From Strigamia acuminata (Eukaryota > Arthropoda > Chilopoda > Geophilomorpha > Linotaeniidae): a DNA stretch of 64,000 nucleotides. Shown here in pieces: positions 22,480 to 32,772 of the stretch (position 1 is its first letter; the number at the start of each line of letters is the position of its first letter). The notes below the pieces were generated by a model that saw only the letters and a list, made by a program, of their open reading frames with translations, did no database searches and had not been told where the DNA came from. The DNA is taken from positions 6,101,605 to 6,165,604 of the forward strand of contig OX442321.1 in assembly GCA_949358305.1 (NCBI GenBank). Reading direction: 5' to 3'. The translations under genes and the position numbers were made by a program.

Positions 22480-25400
22480 ATGGCTGACGAGAGCATAAGA
22501 CTTTTAGCAGATCAAGTAGCAGCTTTAGCAAAGATCCAAGCTGAGGCAATAGCAGCACAAACAAAACAAGTTAAACCAATGGTACTCATGGGAACAGTAA
22601 CACCATTTAAAGGAAATACCGGTGCTGAATTTCGCAGCTATAGTTTAACATTTGAAGATTATTGCACACTTAACAAGATAACAGATGATAGTGAGAAAAG
22701 GCAGTTGTTTTTATCAGTGGTTGGACATGAAGTAGCAGCACTCTTGCGAGATTTGATTTATCCAGATGAAACAAGCAAGAAAACTTACCTTGACTTAAAA
22801 ACAACTTTATCTGATCATTATTCAGCATTAAGCAGACCTTGGATTGAAAAACATCGCCTGGCAGATAGAATAAGACAACCAAATGAAACCATAGCAGTGT
22901 ATGTTGCAGCATTACGTGCATTGGCACGTGTTTGTAGTTTTTCTTCAAAAGAGATAGCAGAAGATGCCATTTTAACACAATTCATCCAAGGAGTAGCAAA
23001 TGATCGATTACGTGAAAAGTTATTAGAACAGGATACTTTGACTTTGGAAAGCGCTGTGAAATTGGCAAAGGCAGCGGAAACAGCAGCACATGGTCAACTT
23101 ATGTACGAAGGAAAGGCAATTGATGGCCAGCTACAACCATTACCAGCAACAGGTATCAAAGCTAAACATGAAACACCAATTAATGTGATGAATGACAGTA
23201 ATCAATTAGACAAGAGTGTGTATGAGATGGCTACTATTCAAAACAAACGATCAGGGTTCCAATCAGGACAGCAGCCATCCTCTGCCACTGTGCGTAGACA
23301 ACTGCCGGGACCATCTTGGAGGAGCAACCAGCCATGGAGAGAGCGACAACCAGTACGACGAGATTTGTCACAAACGCAACAATACCAGACTGAACAACGG
23401 AGCAGCAGAATCAACAGTAGTGTGTGCAAACGGTGTGGATTAGACCATTATGGTCAAGTGTGCCGCTACGTAAATTTTGAATGCCGAAAATGTGGGCGTG
23501 TTGGCCATTTGGCTCGAGTGTGTCTTGCTGCAAGCCGTGATAAACTAGTACAACAACAGCAACAGCCAGTGAATAGACAACGAGGTCCATGGCAGCGTCG
23601 TGTGCCAGTTAACACTAACGTCATAAGTGAAGAAAATGAAACAAGGAAAGATAGTGCAACGAACCCAAAACCAATTGATTTAATATACCCACTAAATGTA
23701 TTAAGTGTAGAGGGAGTAGGGCGATTTCCCCCCATATATGAAAAAGTAGAAATTAATGGCAAGGTGATAAAAATGCTTTTAGATACAGGGTCGGAATTAT
23801 CCATACTAACATCAGAGACATTTCGGTTTTTGTGGCCTATGAAAGAATTAGCACCAGAAGTACACTTAACTCAACTAAAATTAAAAACATTTACGGGTCA
23901 CATATTAGAACCCATTGGTACAATTACAGTGCCCGCAGTTGTTAAACATACACAGTTAGATTTAACATTACTTGTAGTAGATAACAATAGTGATAATATT
24001 ATGGGAAGAAATATAATCGATCTTTTAACATCAAAAAACCCAGCTTGTTTAATAGATAAAATAGTTGAAACTGATAAGACAGTAGCGGGAGCAGAATTTA
24101 CAGAAAATATAAATGAATTTTTAGAAATTGAAAATTTAAGTACATTTGGGCACTGTGAAGTATTTAACATGGAGGAAGTGCAAACTATATTAAAAAGTAA
24201 CGAGGCCATATTTGATGGGGAACTGGGTCTGTATACTGGAGTACCTTTAAAGCTTGTTGTTGACAAGTCGGTAAAGCCAAGATTTTACAGGCCTAGACCC
24301 GTACCAATCGCATTAAGAGCGAAAGTATCCGACGCGTTGTCGGAATTGCAACGCCAAGGTATACTGGTACCAATAAAATACAGTGACTGGGCGACCCCCA
24401 TCGTGATAGTTTCAAAACCGGGAGGTGAAATAAGAATATGTGGTGATTATAAATCAACAATAAATTTAGCACTTCAACCAGACCCTTATCCCCTACCCAA
24501 AATTAGTGACCTATTAGCACAGCTAGCAGGAATGGAAATATTTTCCAAGTTAGATCTTAAACAAGCCTACCAGCAACGGGAGTTGGACCACAATTCGTCG
24601 TTGCTGGTGGCAATTAACACCCAACAAGGATTATTTAGAGTAACAAGAATGCCTTTTGGCATCCTTTCAGCAGCAGGAGAATTTCAAAGATTGATGGAAC
24701 GGGAATTTGGTAATTTTAGATTAGTTTTGATATACCAGGATGATTTATTATTAGCTACTAAGACAATTCGTGAACATTTAAAGCTATTAAGGGCAGTATT
24801 AGGTCATCTTAACAAAATAGGATTGAAATTGACAAAGCAGAAATGTATTTTTTGTAAAAATCAAGTTGATTTTTTAGGATTTCGTGTGACAGCTGTGGGA
24901 GTGCAGCCTTTGGAGAGGAGATTGGGTGGAATTTTACAGTCACCCCCTCCACAATCTGTGACAGAATTACGAGCCTTTTTAGGCATGGTAAATTTTTATC
25001 ATCAATTTATCAAGAGCGCAGCTACTCTTCTTGCCCCACTGCACCACCTATTAAAAAAAGAAATTACCTGGCAATGGAAAGATGAACAAAATGAGGCATT
25101 TCAGAAGATAAAACGTGTACTAACCTCAGACACTTTGTTAGTTCATTTCAACTCTGAATACCCAATAATCTTAGCTGTAGATGCCTCACCAGTGGGCGTT
25201 GGTGCTGTGTTGGCCCACTGTATCAACGGTTTTGAGAGACCGGTAGCTTATGCTTCTAAATCCTTGTCAGTTGCACAGCGTAATTACGGTCATATACATA
25301 AAGAGGCCTATGCATTAGTGTTTGGTGTGCAACATTTCCATATTTATTTATATGGACATGCTTTCACAGTGTTCACAGATCACAAACCATTGGTGAGTCT

Positions 25401-26940
25401 CTTTAGCAAGGGAAGACCAATTCCCGAGATGGCCCCACCACGAATGATTAGATGGCTAATAACATTGAGTGCCTATAATTACACTATAGTACACAGGGCG
25501 GGTGTAGACAATTTAAATGCAGACGCACTTAGCAGACCCCCATTGTGTAACGTGACATCACCGGATGAAAGTGAAGATGTGGAATCATTGGAGTCAACAA
25601 ATCTAATGTTTATTGCATTGGATGGAAATTCCATAACTTGGGCTGAATTAGCTTTAGAAACAGCAAAGGATCAACTGTTACAACATGTAATGACGGGTAT
25701 GAAGTCATCATGGCCGCACAACGAATGGAACGAAGAAGCAAGGCCGTATTTGCGATTAATAAGTGAATTATCCATACTACGGGGTGTTTTGCTGCGTGGA
25801 TCACAAGTAATCATTCCTAAAAGCTTGCAACAACGTGTATTGGAAATCTTACACCAAGGACATCCCGGTATGGTGGTAACCAAGCAAACGGCAAGATCTT
25901 TCGTGTGGTGGCCAAAGATTAACCAGAACATAGAACATTTCATCGGATTGTGCGAACAATGTCAAGCTAATAGAGCTTTGCCACCGAGACAAACACCGAT
26001 TCCGTGGCCCAAGACTGTACATCCGTGGCAGCGCCTACACATAGACTTTGCAGGCCCAGTAGATGGAAAGATGTTTTTTGTGTTAGTGGATGTGCATACG
26101 AATTGGATAGAAGTAGCGTGGTTAACTCATACAACAGCAAACATGGTTATATTACATTTAATGAAATGGTTTGCCACATTTGCATTTCCAGAAGTGATCA
26201 TATCAGACAATGGTCCCCCTTTTCACTCAGAAGAATTGGAAGAGTTTTTGCAAATGTGTAGGATAAAACATTTATATTCTCCACCATATCACCCAGCCTC
26301 AAATGGTCCAGCTGAGAAGGCTGTAAGAACATTTAAAACAGCTTTGAAAGGGATGAACAAAACAAAACTTAATTTTGAGATTGCAAAATTTCTACTCCTG
26401 CAGCACAACCTGCCTGGTAGCAAGAGTCAAACTACTCCTAGTAGTCTTGTATTTAAGTGGCCCATTCGAACACATCTACACATGATAGAGACAGAACAGT
26501 TAATAGATGTAAATCAATCTAAATTGTATACACAAACATCCAAAAGAAGATTTTTTATTGGACAAGCAGTTTGGGCAAAACTTTCTTCAAGAAAGTGGGA
26601 GGCAGGTATAATTGTGCAACAACATGGTGAAGTGATATATTCAGTAAAAATGGAAACTGGAAAAGAAAACAAATACCATGTGAACCATTTGCGTAGACGT
26701 GTAATAAATGAGACAGAAACAACAGAAAATCAAGTAGAAGCATGTAGAGTTTTGTGTGAGCGCAATCAAGAGAAGCAAGTCAGACTACCCAAAACGTGGC
26801 AAATAGTAGAGAGACCAAAGGAGGCAAGCAAATTGACTGATTATGGTTCCTCCTATGACACGGGTTCAAGAAGAAGCAAGCGTTTCCATCCATATAAACG
26901 GGTGGTTTCTCATAAAGAGTTCTATGAACAGTTCAAATAA
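22480..26940 (+). CDS. Gypsy Gag-Pol polyprotein, single ORF
   Basis: 1486 aa from the ATG at 22480 (the frame is open upstream to 22456 but with no ATG). The order is Gag (about 1-300) and zinc knuckles, including CRKCGRVGHLARVC with CX2CX4HX4C spacing near 330. Then come aspartic protease MLLDTGSELSIL (about 433), reverse transcriptase with FSKLDLKQAYQQ and the active site YQDD at 752-755, RNase H with AVDASPVGVGAVLAH (about 897) and FTDHKPL, and an integrase. The integrase has an H/C zinc domain (HQGHPG ... CEQCQ, about 1125-1163) and DDE residues in LHIDFAGP, ISDNGPPFHSEE and NGPAEKAVRTFK. Gag and Pol are fused in one frame, with no frameshift or stop between them. The Q in YQDD is unusual but tolerated in some retroelements. 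Confidence 0.96.
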   Translation: MADESIRLLADQVAALAKIQAEAIAAQTKQVKPMVLMGTVTPFKGNTGAEFRSYSLTFEDYCTLNKITDDSEKRQLFLSVVGHEVAALLRDLIYPDETSKKTYLDLKTTLSDHYSALSRPWIEKHRLADRIRQPNETIAVYVAALRALARVCSFSSKEIAEDAILTQFIQGVANDRLREKLLEQDTLTLESAVKLAKAAETAAHGQLMYEGKAIDGQLQPLPATGIKAKHETPINVMNDSNQLDKSVYEMATIQNKRSGFQSGQQPSSATVRRQLPGPSWRSNQPWRERQPVRRDLSQTQQYQTEQRSSRINSSVCKRCGLDHYGQVCRYVNFECRKCGRVGHLARVCLAASRDKLVQQQQQPVNRQRGPWQRRVPVNTNVISEENETRKDSATNPKPIDLIYPLNVLSVEGVGRFPPIYEKVEINGKVIKMLLDTGSELSILTSETFRFLWPMKELAPEVHLTQLKLKTFTGHILEPIGTITVPAVVKHTQLDLTLLVVDNNSDNIMGRNIIDLLTSKNPACLIDKIVETDKTVAGAEFTENINEFLEIENLSTFGHCEVFNMEEVQTILKSNEAIFDGELGLYTGVPLKLVVDKSVKPRFYRPRPVPIALRAKVSDALSELQRQGILVPIKYSDWATPIVIVSKPGGEIRICGDYKSTINLALQPDPYPLPKISDLLAQLAGMEIFSKLDLKQAYQQRELDHNSSLLVAINTQQGLFRVTRMPFGILSAAGEFQRLMEREFGNFRLVLIYQDDLLLATKTIREHLKLLRAVLGHLNKIGLKLTKQKCIFCKNQVDFLGFRVTAVGVQPLERRLGGILQSPPPQSVTELRAFLGMVNFYHQFIKSAATLLAPLHHLLKKEITWQWKDEQNEAFQKIKRVLTSDTLLVHFNSEYPIILAVDASPVGVGAVLAHCINGFERPVAYASKSLSVAQRNYGHIHKEAYALVFGVQHFHIYLYGHAFTVFTDHKPLVSLFSKGRPIPEMAPPRMIRWLITLSAYNYTIVHRAGVDNLNADALSRPPLCNVTSPDESEDVESLESTNLMFIALDGNSITWAELALETAKDQLLQHVMTGMKSSWPHNEWNEEARPYLRLISELSILRGVLLRGSQVIIPKSLQQRVLEILHQGHPGMVVTKQTARSFVWWPKINQNIEHFIGLCEQCQANRALPPRQTPIPWPKTVHPWQRLHIDFAGPVDGKMFFVLVDVHTNWIEVAWLTHTTANMVILHLMKWFATFAFPEVIISDNGPPFHSEELEEFLQMCRIKHLYSPPYHPASNGPAEKAVRTFKTALKGMNKTKLNFEIAKFLLLQHNLPGSKSQTTPSSLVFKWPIRTHLHMIETEQLIDVNQSKLYTQTSKRRFFIGQAVWAKLSSRKWEAGIIVQQHGEVIYSVKMETGKENKYHVNHLRRRVINETETTENQVEACRVLCERNQEKQVRLPKTWQIVERPKEASKLTDYGSSYDTGSRRSKRFHPYKRVVSHKEFYEQFK

Positions 26941-27023
26941 ATGTTTTTGGTTTGAAAAGTGATAAGTTAGCTTTATTGAAGAGAGTGTATAAAAATTAAG
27001 GATAATTTATACAGAGAGGTAAA

Positions 27024-27133
27024 TGCAGTGATACAATAATGGCGCGCTGTAGTAAACAAATGAACCAAATGTATTATTAACGAGAAACAATAAAAACTTC
27101 AGTTATAACTCATCATCCATCGCGAACAATACA
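27024..27133 (+). repeat. Right LTR of the gypsy element
   Basis: Identical to the left LTR over 110 bp. The polypurine tract lies immediately upstream at about 27012-27023. Confidence 0.95.
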
Positions 27134-27694
27134 ATAACATCCCGTATTAATGATAGTTCAGGCCTTTAGTGGTCGGTGGCTCCCATCTGCCGACGTGTAA
27201 TAAGCTATATTAATGTCCAAAATATAAATATTAAGACGTTTTCCAATCCTAAACAGTCTGTTTCAATCCATTAGTTGCTGCACCGTGTATGTGGTTTGGC
27301 TGGCTTTCTGCTTCACCACAACTAATAATCAATGTGTTCGTATGGATAACCGGACACAGTTATTCAACATCATCATTCACAATAGTGTTTATCATTTCTG
27401 GTGTTGAGTACCAATTGAATCCAGTTTACTTACTGTTCAATAACATATTTTTTATTGTATGAAAAATAAGGTTAGTTTTGGTGGGACCAGTATAACCTAA
27501 GTCATGGTAACTTAACTCAATTTTACTACTTTAACCTAAGCATTCATGATTACATATGTGAACTGTCTCCAATGTGAGTAATTAATTCTTGCAACACACA
27601 ATTGTCATCACTACACCCTGTTGCTATCAAAACACACAGTTTATTGACTCTGAACAGCAAATTTTTACGCTTACCATTACCATTACTGCTGATA

Positions 27695-29950
27695 ATGTAT
27701 CTTCTTGTACTCATTCACGTATCACTTTGTGTGTGTAAGTATTGAAGTGCATTTTAAATATGAAAGATTAAGTTATAACAAGATAGAATTTTTTTTCAGT
27801 TTGTTGTGTGGGTTATGAAGCTAGAAGTTCACAACCCAGCCTTGATGGATTTGTTCGTATAACTTTAATTCTGAATGAGGGTAATTTGTGTGAAGGATTT
27901 TTAATTGTGCTTTTAAAGAACTTTGACGTTTACTTATAGATATTTTTCTGAAAAAGGTTTCTATCGTAAGATGTTAATCAACTACTTTTAAGTGTTTAAG
28001 TATTTTGTTGTGCATTTTAAAACGTTTTACATTTTCTGATATTCAGGAGCGGATTTAAATGTTCTTTAAGTTCTCGCAGGGGGCCCCGAATTCCAAAACA
28101 AAAAATGAAAAATTGGTATTGGCATTTTTTTTTAAATTTATGGCTTCAAAAAGATGGGCTTCTCAGACCAGAAATCCCCCTCTGTTTGATACTCGTGGAG
28201 AAATTTTTTTTTTAGTTCAAAGAATGTTTTATATTGCAGAACGAATTTGAGTATTTTGGATACAAGTGGCGGAGACTTGAAGCTAGAAAGCCATTTTTCC
28301 CACTAAGTTGTGATAATCAATCTGTAAGTTGTGTTTACATTAGTTAATTGATTCTCAAAATTGTAAAATTAAAGGACAGAGATGTTAAAAAGGATGGAAA
28401 AAGACAGAATTTTGAAAGGAAAATAAGATTAGCAGTTGTTAATGTATGTGAGAGATCACGGTAGATATTTACTTTAAATCAACTAATTTCTTAATGCATT
28501 TCTAGAATCCATCGATGACGTTAACTGAAGTTAATAAATCACTTATATTGGGAAGTTATTTTGGTGAAGTTTTTAACATCTTTAAAACGCAGTTCAACGT
28601 AAGGTAAAATATAAAAAAGAATGCTATTTTATTTAATCGATTATGAATATCTGAGAGTAATTCAATTTAAAAGCTTTGAAATCATTCACCGCAAAGAAAA
28701 TCTATTTGGGAGTTTTAAAAATGAAAGCTGGACCGGGATAATAGATGATCTTACTGAAGGGGTGCGTATCACAAATAAAATTTAGCTGTAGTGATATATT
28801 AGGCAATTTAAATTTCTTTTTATTCTGTTTAGACAGCTGATATTTCTACTGGGATTACCATGACCAAACAAAGAAGAGACTACATAAATTTCTCACCACA
28901 ATTCTATCCATTTATATTAAAAGTTTTGTACAGAAAATTAGATCAACGTGAATGGAATTACAGTTTCTATTTGCAACAGTTCAAAACCGAAATGTGGCTG
29001 TGCATATTTGCAATAAGCTTGACAGTTATTTTGATCAATGTTTTAGCAAATCATTTATCAAGTTCAAAACACTTTCGGAGTTGTATCCTAAATTTCATTG
29101 AGGAGGTGCTGCTTTCTTGGCCAATTGTGATACAAGGTTTATATGGTTTTTAAGGGGAACTGATCCAAATAAATTGAAATCTTTCTCATCGTTTCATTTA
29201 GGAAACTTCTATGGTTTTTCATTCAAATCCATGAAAATTGTCTTTGTAATCTATGTCACATTTTCTATGTTGCTATGGGTTAGTTACAGCTCCACATTAA
29301 CTTCTTTGCTTGCAACAGCAGACACCAAAGTTCCATTTTCCTCCCTTGACGACATGCTTGAGAATACAGATTATTTGCCAGCGATTTTAAAAGACAGTAG
29401 TAGTGAAGAAATATTCCAGGTAATTTGATTAGTATTTTTTCTGTTGTTAATTTTATAAAACAGTTATTTTTAATAGAAACCATTATACAAAAATATTAAG
29501 AATGTTTCAAAAGTATTTAATCTTCGTGACGGAATTGAGATGGCATACGGTGGAAAATTTGGATTTATTTGGGAACAACATTTGATTCGTGGAAACTGCA
29601 GTTTTGCTGCAGCTTCTCATTTTGTCACCAGAGAACCTGTCTCGTTAGGATATTCAAAACAATTTGCTTACATGGATTATTTCAATTGCAAGTAAATAAA
29701 TTTCAGTCGTGTGTATGAAAACAAAAATTGATTTATAATTCTAAACAGAATTCTATTATTGAAGCAGTATGGAATCTTATCAGTTGAATTTCAACGTTGT
29801 TTCTCGAAGTTGCATGATTGTTTTGAAAATCAATTCAATCCGGTTTCGTTTGGTCAAATAATTGGACCTTTTACGTTCTTAATTGGAACAATCTTAATAT
29901 CTTTACTTATTTGTGTATTTGAACTAATTATTGATAAATTTATAATGTAA
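27695..29950 (+). CDS. Ionotropic receptor A3 (subfamily A)
   Basis: Eleven exons: 27695-27734, 27800-27880, 27940-27965, 28240-28323, 28375-28443, 28506-28603, 28674-28761, 28833-29136, 29202-29419, 29477-29691, 29749-29950. They give 474 aa, open throughout. Exon 6 lacks one codon relative to A1, so NPSMTL starts S1 and the GGY motif becomes GSYFGEVFNIF. S1 carries MTKQRRDYINFS with the ligand arginine. M1 is WLCIFAISLTVILINV, the pore helix ends WVSYSSTLTSLLAT, and M4 follows NPVSFGQIIGP. Intron 7 lacks the MITE found in A1, giving the clean empty site. The coding region is otherwise about 90% like A1 by eye. Confidence 0.9.
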
Positions 29951-30184
29951 TTGTAGTATACATAACTGTTTTATCTCTGAATTGAAATTAATTATTAAAG
30001 TATTAAAATGACTTAATACTGAAATCAATTTGTTTTGCCTACACCAACGCTTGCATACAGTTGTTATGCCATTTCTACAATACCCGCCCACTTTAAGAAC
30101 GTCTTGTGTTCACACTTGTTCCAGTTTCTACAACTGAGAACAAAATGATGACACATCTACAACTTTAAGTTGTAGAAGTGACTT
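29951..30184. other. Spacer 3' of A3
   Basis: Starts as the A-type 3' flank (TTTATCTCTGAATTGAAATT), then departs near 30.06 kb into unrelated sequence with an ACTTGTTCCAGTTTCTACAA / TTGTAGAAGTGA near-palindrome. No gene. Confidence 0.4.
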
Positions 30185-30668
30185 ATTTATTTATTTACGA
30201 CGTATTTATTTAAGAGACACTCCAGTGAAGTAAGATACAAGGCTGAGGAAGAGAGCAGGCTATAGAGCTTGTTGGTCAAGTAGGAATTTGCTTATACGTT
30301 TATGGAGGTGGCGGCAGTGGAAGCGACACCTTGAGGCGGCACAGTCAAAGACCGTGGTGTGAAGGTCACTGGGGAGATTGTTCCAGAGGGACGTGCATAT
30401 GTGGGGGAACGTCTTACATAGGTAGGTCGAACGCTCCACCGTGATCTTGAACTTGTGGCGGTGACGACTGGGTATCCACGTCCGAGTCTAAAATTCAGTA
30501 ATGGTACGGGCAGGAAGATCAGCTTTGCGGAGGACGTCTGCTATGGCTGTGAGATCGTGAAGCAGGAGGAGACTGTCCAGGGTCAGGATACCAAACTCGT
30601 TGCACACCGGGGTGATGTGGTTATGACCATATCGGTTGAACGCGGTGCGGATGACCGCTTTGTAACGT
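30185..30668 (-). mobile_element. LINE 3' fragment (antisense)
   Basis: Minus-strand sequence ending CACTGGAGTGTCTCTTAAAT and then AT-rich, homologous to the 3' ends at 7.48 and 20.52 kb. The body shares the GGAGGTGGCGGCAGTGGAA block with 7.59 kb. It stops at a palindrome (30669-30704). No intact ORF. Confidence 0.55.
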
Positions 30669-30704
30669 CGATTTCACGAGACTCTATAGAGTCTCGTGAA
30701 ATCG
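30669..30704. repeat. Perfect 36-bp palindrome
   Basis: CGATTTCACGAGACTCTA followed directly by its reverse complement, no spacer. It marks the boundary between the LINE fragment and an open frame of unknown origin. Confidence 0.97.
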
Positions 30705-30713
30705 TCGTAACCA

Positions 30714-31028
30714 GAACGGAAAACGTCCAGAGCAGACCAACTGCATAACGTGAGCAGAGAGCAGAAACTAGAACTGGAAATTGTCCGCACCGAAGCTCGG
30801 ATGCTTTGGCGCGTCGATTACGTCGCGATTGGCGCCAAATCGACCACGAACTACAGTAAAAACTCCACCTCACTCGTTTCACGGGCGACTGGATGGTCCA
30901 CGACACAAACATTCGCCAAATGTATCTGTTCCAACGATGATCCACACCGGAAAATAGTCAAATTCGCCTATGAACGTCTCGTGCGCCTCCATGATGAATT
31001 GGAATCTGCATTCGATCGCTCGTTGTAG
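30714..31028 (+). pseudogene. Short open fragment of unknown origin; weak resemblance to receptor guanylate cyclase juxtamembrane region
   Basis: GC content is higher than in the surroundings. A frame open to TAG at 31028 contains REQKLELEIVRTEARMLWRV and KNSTSLVSRATGWSTTQ. The first part recalls the basic segment plus LLWRID-like motif after the membrane helix of receptor guanylate cyclases, but this is only a visual similarity. No start context, introns or kinase-like motifs follow. It may be a retroposed or transduced piece. Confidence 0.25.
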
Positions 31029-31364
31029 CCATTTTTTTATCCGAATTTTGGCTAAGCTTCGGTTTTCACCTATAACTGCGCCAATGTAATATACTGCTTA
31101 TTACTTATCGGACTAGGACGTGGCTAGTCTTCATGGCATGGTGAAAGTGGAGGGCTGAAAGCCCCCAGAAACAAGACCCAAGTTTTCACGCTTAGAATTT
31201 CGGATATCAAGTAATTTATTATGGAAAAAAGGGAGCGAGGTTACTAAGCACACACGCTTAGCAACCTGCTGTACAATAGTATATAAAAGCAATAGATTAT
31301 GATTGTTATGAATACATAACAGCAACAGTTAAAGCTAGTTTTAATTTAGATATTATCAATACAT

Positions 31365-32354
31365 TGTCGCGCTCTAACTCGGTTGTCGCTAACTCGTGGT
31401 ATGAGTCACTCTCTAATCTCACAATACCGCTTTACTCAAGCGGTTACCCAAAGAATATAACACGGCAACCAATGTAAAAGGTAAATATAATAAATGTATT
31501 TATTATACGGGAATGTACAGGTAAAAGGGATAAAATATGTAAAGGAATAAAGGTAAAAGGAAAGATGTGTGAAGTCGGCGGGAAACTGGTCGAGGTCGTC
31601 CTTTGTCGCTCTGGATCCAAGATGGCGTCCGCGTGGCAACGTGGTGTCGTCTTGGGCCGGCGTGGCAATGTATGGCGTCCTCGTCTCACGTTTCTTCGTT
31701 CAGTCCTTCGGGCTCACGCTGGTCGGGCGCGAGTGAATGCCTAAAAGGTCTTACTTCGGCTGTTGTCTAGGTTTAGGGTTTTGTTTAGGTGTCCGGCGAT
31801 CACACAGCGGCGGACGCTTGGTGGTTCCCGGCGATACACACAGCGGCGGGAACGCTCGTCGTGGTTACTGCAATTTAGGCTTGTGCGACCGTTTGTCTGC
31901 ACAACTCGCTAAATTGGAGTAGGTTTACTATTTCTAGCTGGCTTGCTAAAATAGTGTGGTAATCTTATTTCGCAGGTTACTCTGTTGAGGTTAACACAAA
32001 TCAAACGTACTCACGTTGGAAGTCCCTTGTCCTTGGTCACTCCTATAGTCTTTGTACTAAGGCTTGATCGTTGTAGGACGTTTGGCTTTTACATGTATCT
32101 TGGTTGATTTTTGTGTTGGTTCTGCCCGCTCAGTGCAAGGCAAATTCCTTTGCACAAAGCGGGGGTGACAGGTGACTAAAGCCACCCAATGGTGGAAGAG
32201 ACGAATCTCCCCCACTCCCCCAGGGCAGACGCCCGTCCATTGACTGGATGTCAATGCTCTGAGGGAAGGGAGGCGCGCGTGCGACCCCCCTTCTCTACCC
32301 GTAAGTAGGCCACGAGGGAAACTCTTCGTGCCCCACCCCAGTCGGGTCACCACA
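31365..32354. mobile_element. Solo LTR, 990 bp, in the 5' flank of IR B3
   Basis: TGTCGCGCTCTAACTCGG to GGGTCACCACA, flanked by the 4-bp duplication ACAT (31361-31364 and 32355-32358). The empty site is read from the other IR 5' flanks (ATTATCAATACATAACATAC, near 3091 and 46438). GC-rich with short open frames of low complexity and no domain. The retroelement family is not identified. Confidence 0.85.
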
Positions 32355-32772
32355 ACATAACATACTCCTAATGTAAAATACAAGCAGAGTCCATTCCATG
32401 CTTTCTTGTGATAACAGACATCCCATTAAATATAAATTACTGTTGCTATAGTTATCGTGTCCATCTGCAGTTAATTTAAAAAAATTATAAAATATTTATT
32501 TTTCAATTAAAGAGAAAAGATTCTTGTCAATAATCTGGACACATAATCCATCATGGTTTTAATCTAGTAAGAGCTTCTTGTTTCCTTGTGAAAACTACAA
32601 CAGATTTAAAGTGACACTAACTGTCATTCAGCCACGGCCACATCAAGAACTTTAATGATTTCTAGTAGCAAGGCAACTAAAATACATTACTCTTATTTCA
32701 ATTTCAACACAAACCACTATTAATATCACACTGGAACTGCACTTCTAAAAATTAACTGCTAAGAACTCTATG

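Larger units (their letters stand above)
22110..27133 (+). mobile_element. Intact gypsy-type LTR retrotransposon with very short LTRs
   Basis: A 5,024-bp element bounded by identical 110-bp LTRs and a 5-bp target duplication ATAAC (22105-22109 and 27134-27138). The empty site is visible in the paralogous IR flank at about 43103 (GCAAATAACAGCCCG). A primer binding site follows the left LTR and a purine-rich tract (AGAGAGGTAAA) precedes the right one. One uninterrupted Gag-Pol frame lies between. Identical LTRs and an open frame indicate a recent insertion. No envelope gene is present. Confidence 0.96.
20390..27660 (+). pseudogene. IR 5' relic (A4-like) split by a LINE and a gypsy element
   Basis: Pieces at about 20.43-20.5, 21.83-22.11 and 27.13-27.6 kb align in order with the 42.71-43.4 kb region of A4 (intron 1, exon 2, exon 3 and intron 3). 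Exon 2 is broken after TTTCTTGTATTG by the LINE at 20.5-21.83 kb and lacks its middle. Exon 3 (about 21895-21921) is recognisable. Intron 3 holds the gypsy insertion with target duplication ATAAC. Exons 4-11 are absent; the intact gene A3 starts directly downstream. Confidence 0.8.

Noticed and set aside
24736-24741. YQDD in the gypsy RT taken as an inactivating mutation
   Set aside because: Both aspartates are intact and the rest of the frame is open; the second position varies among retroelements.
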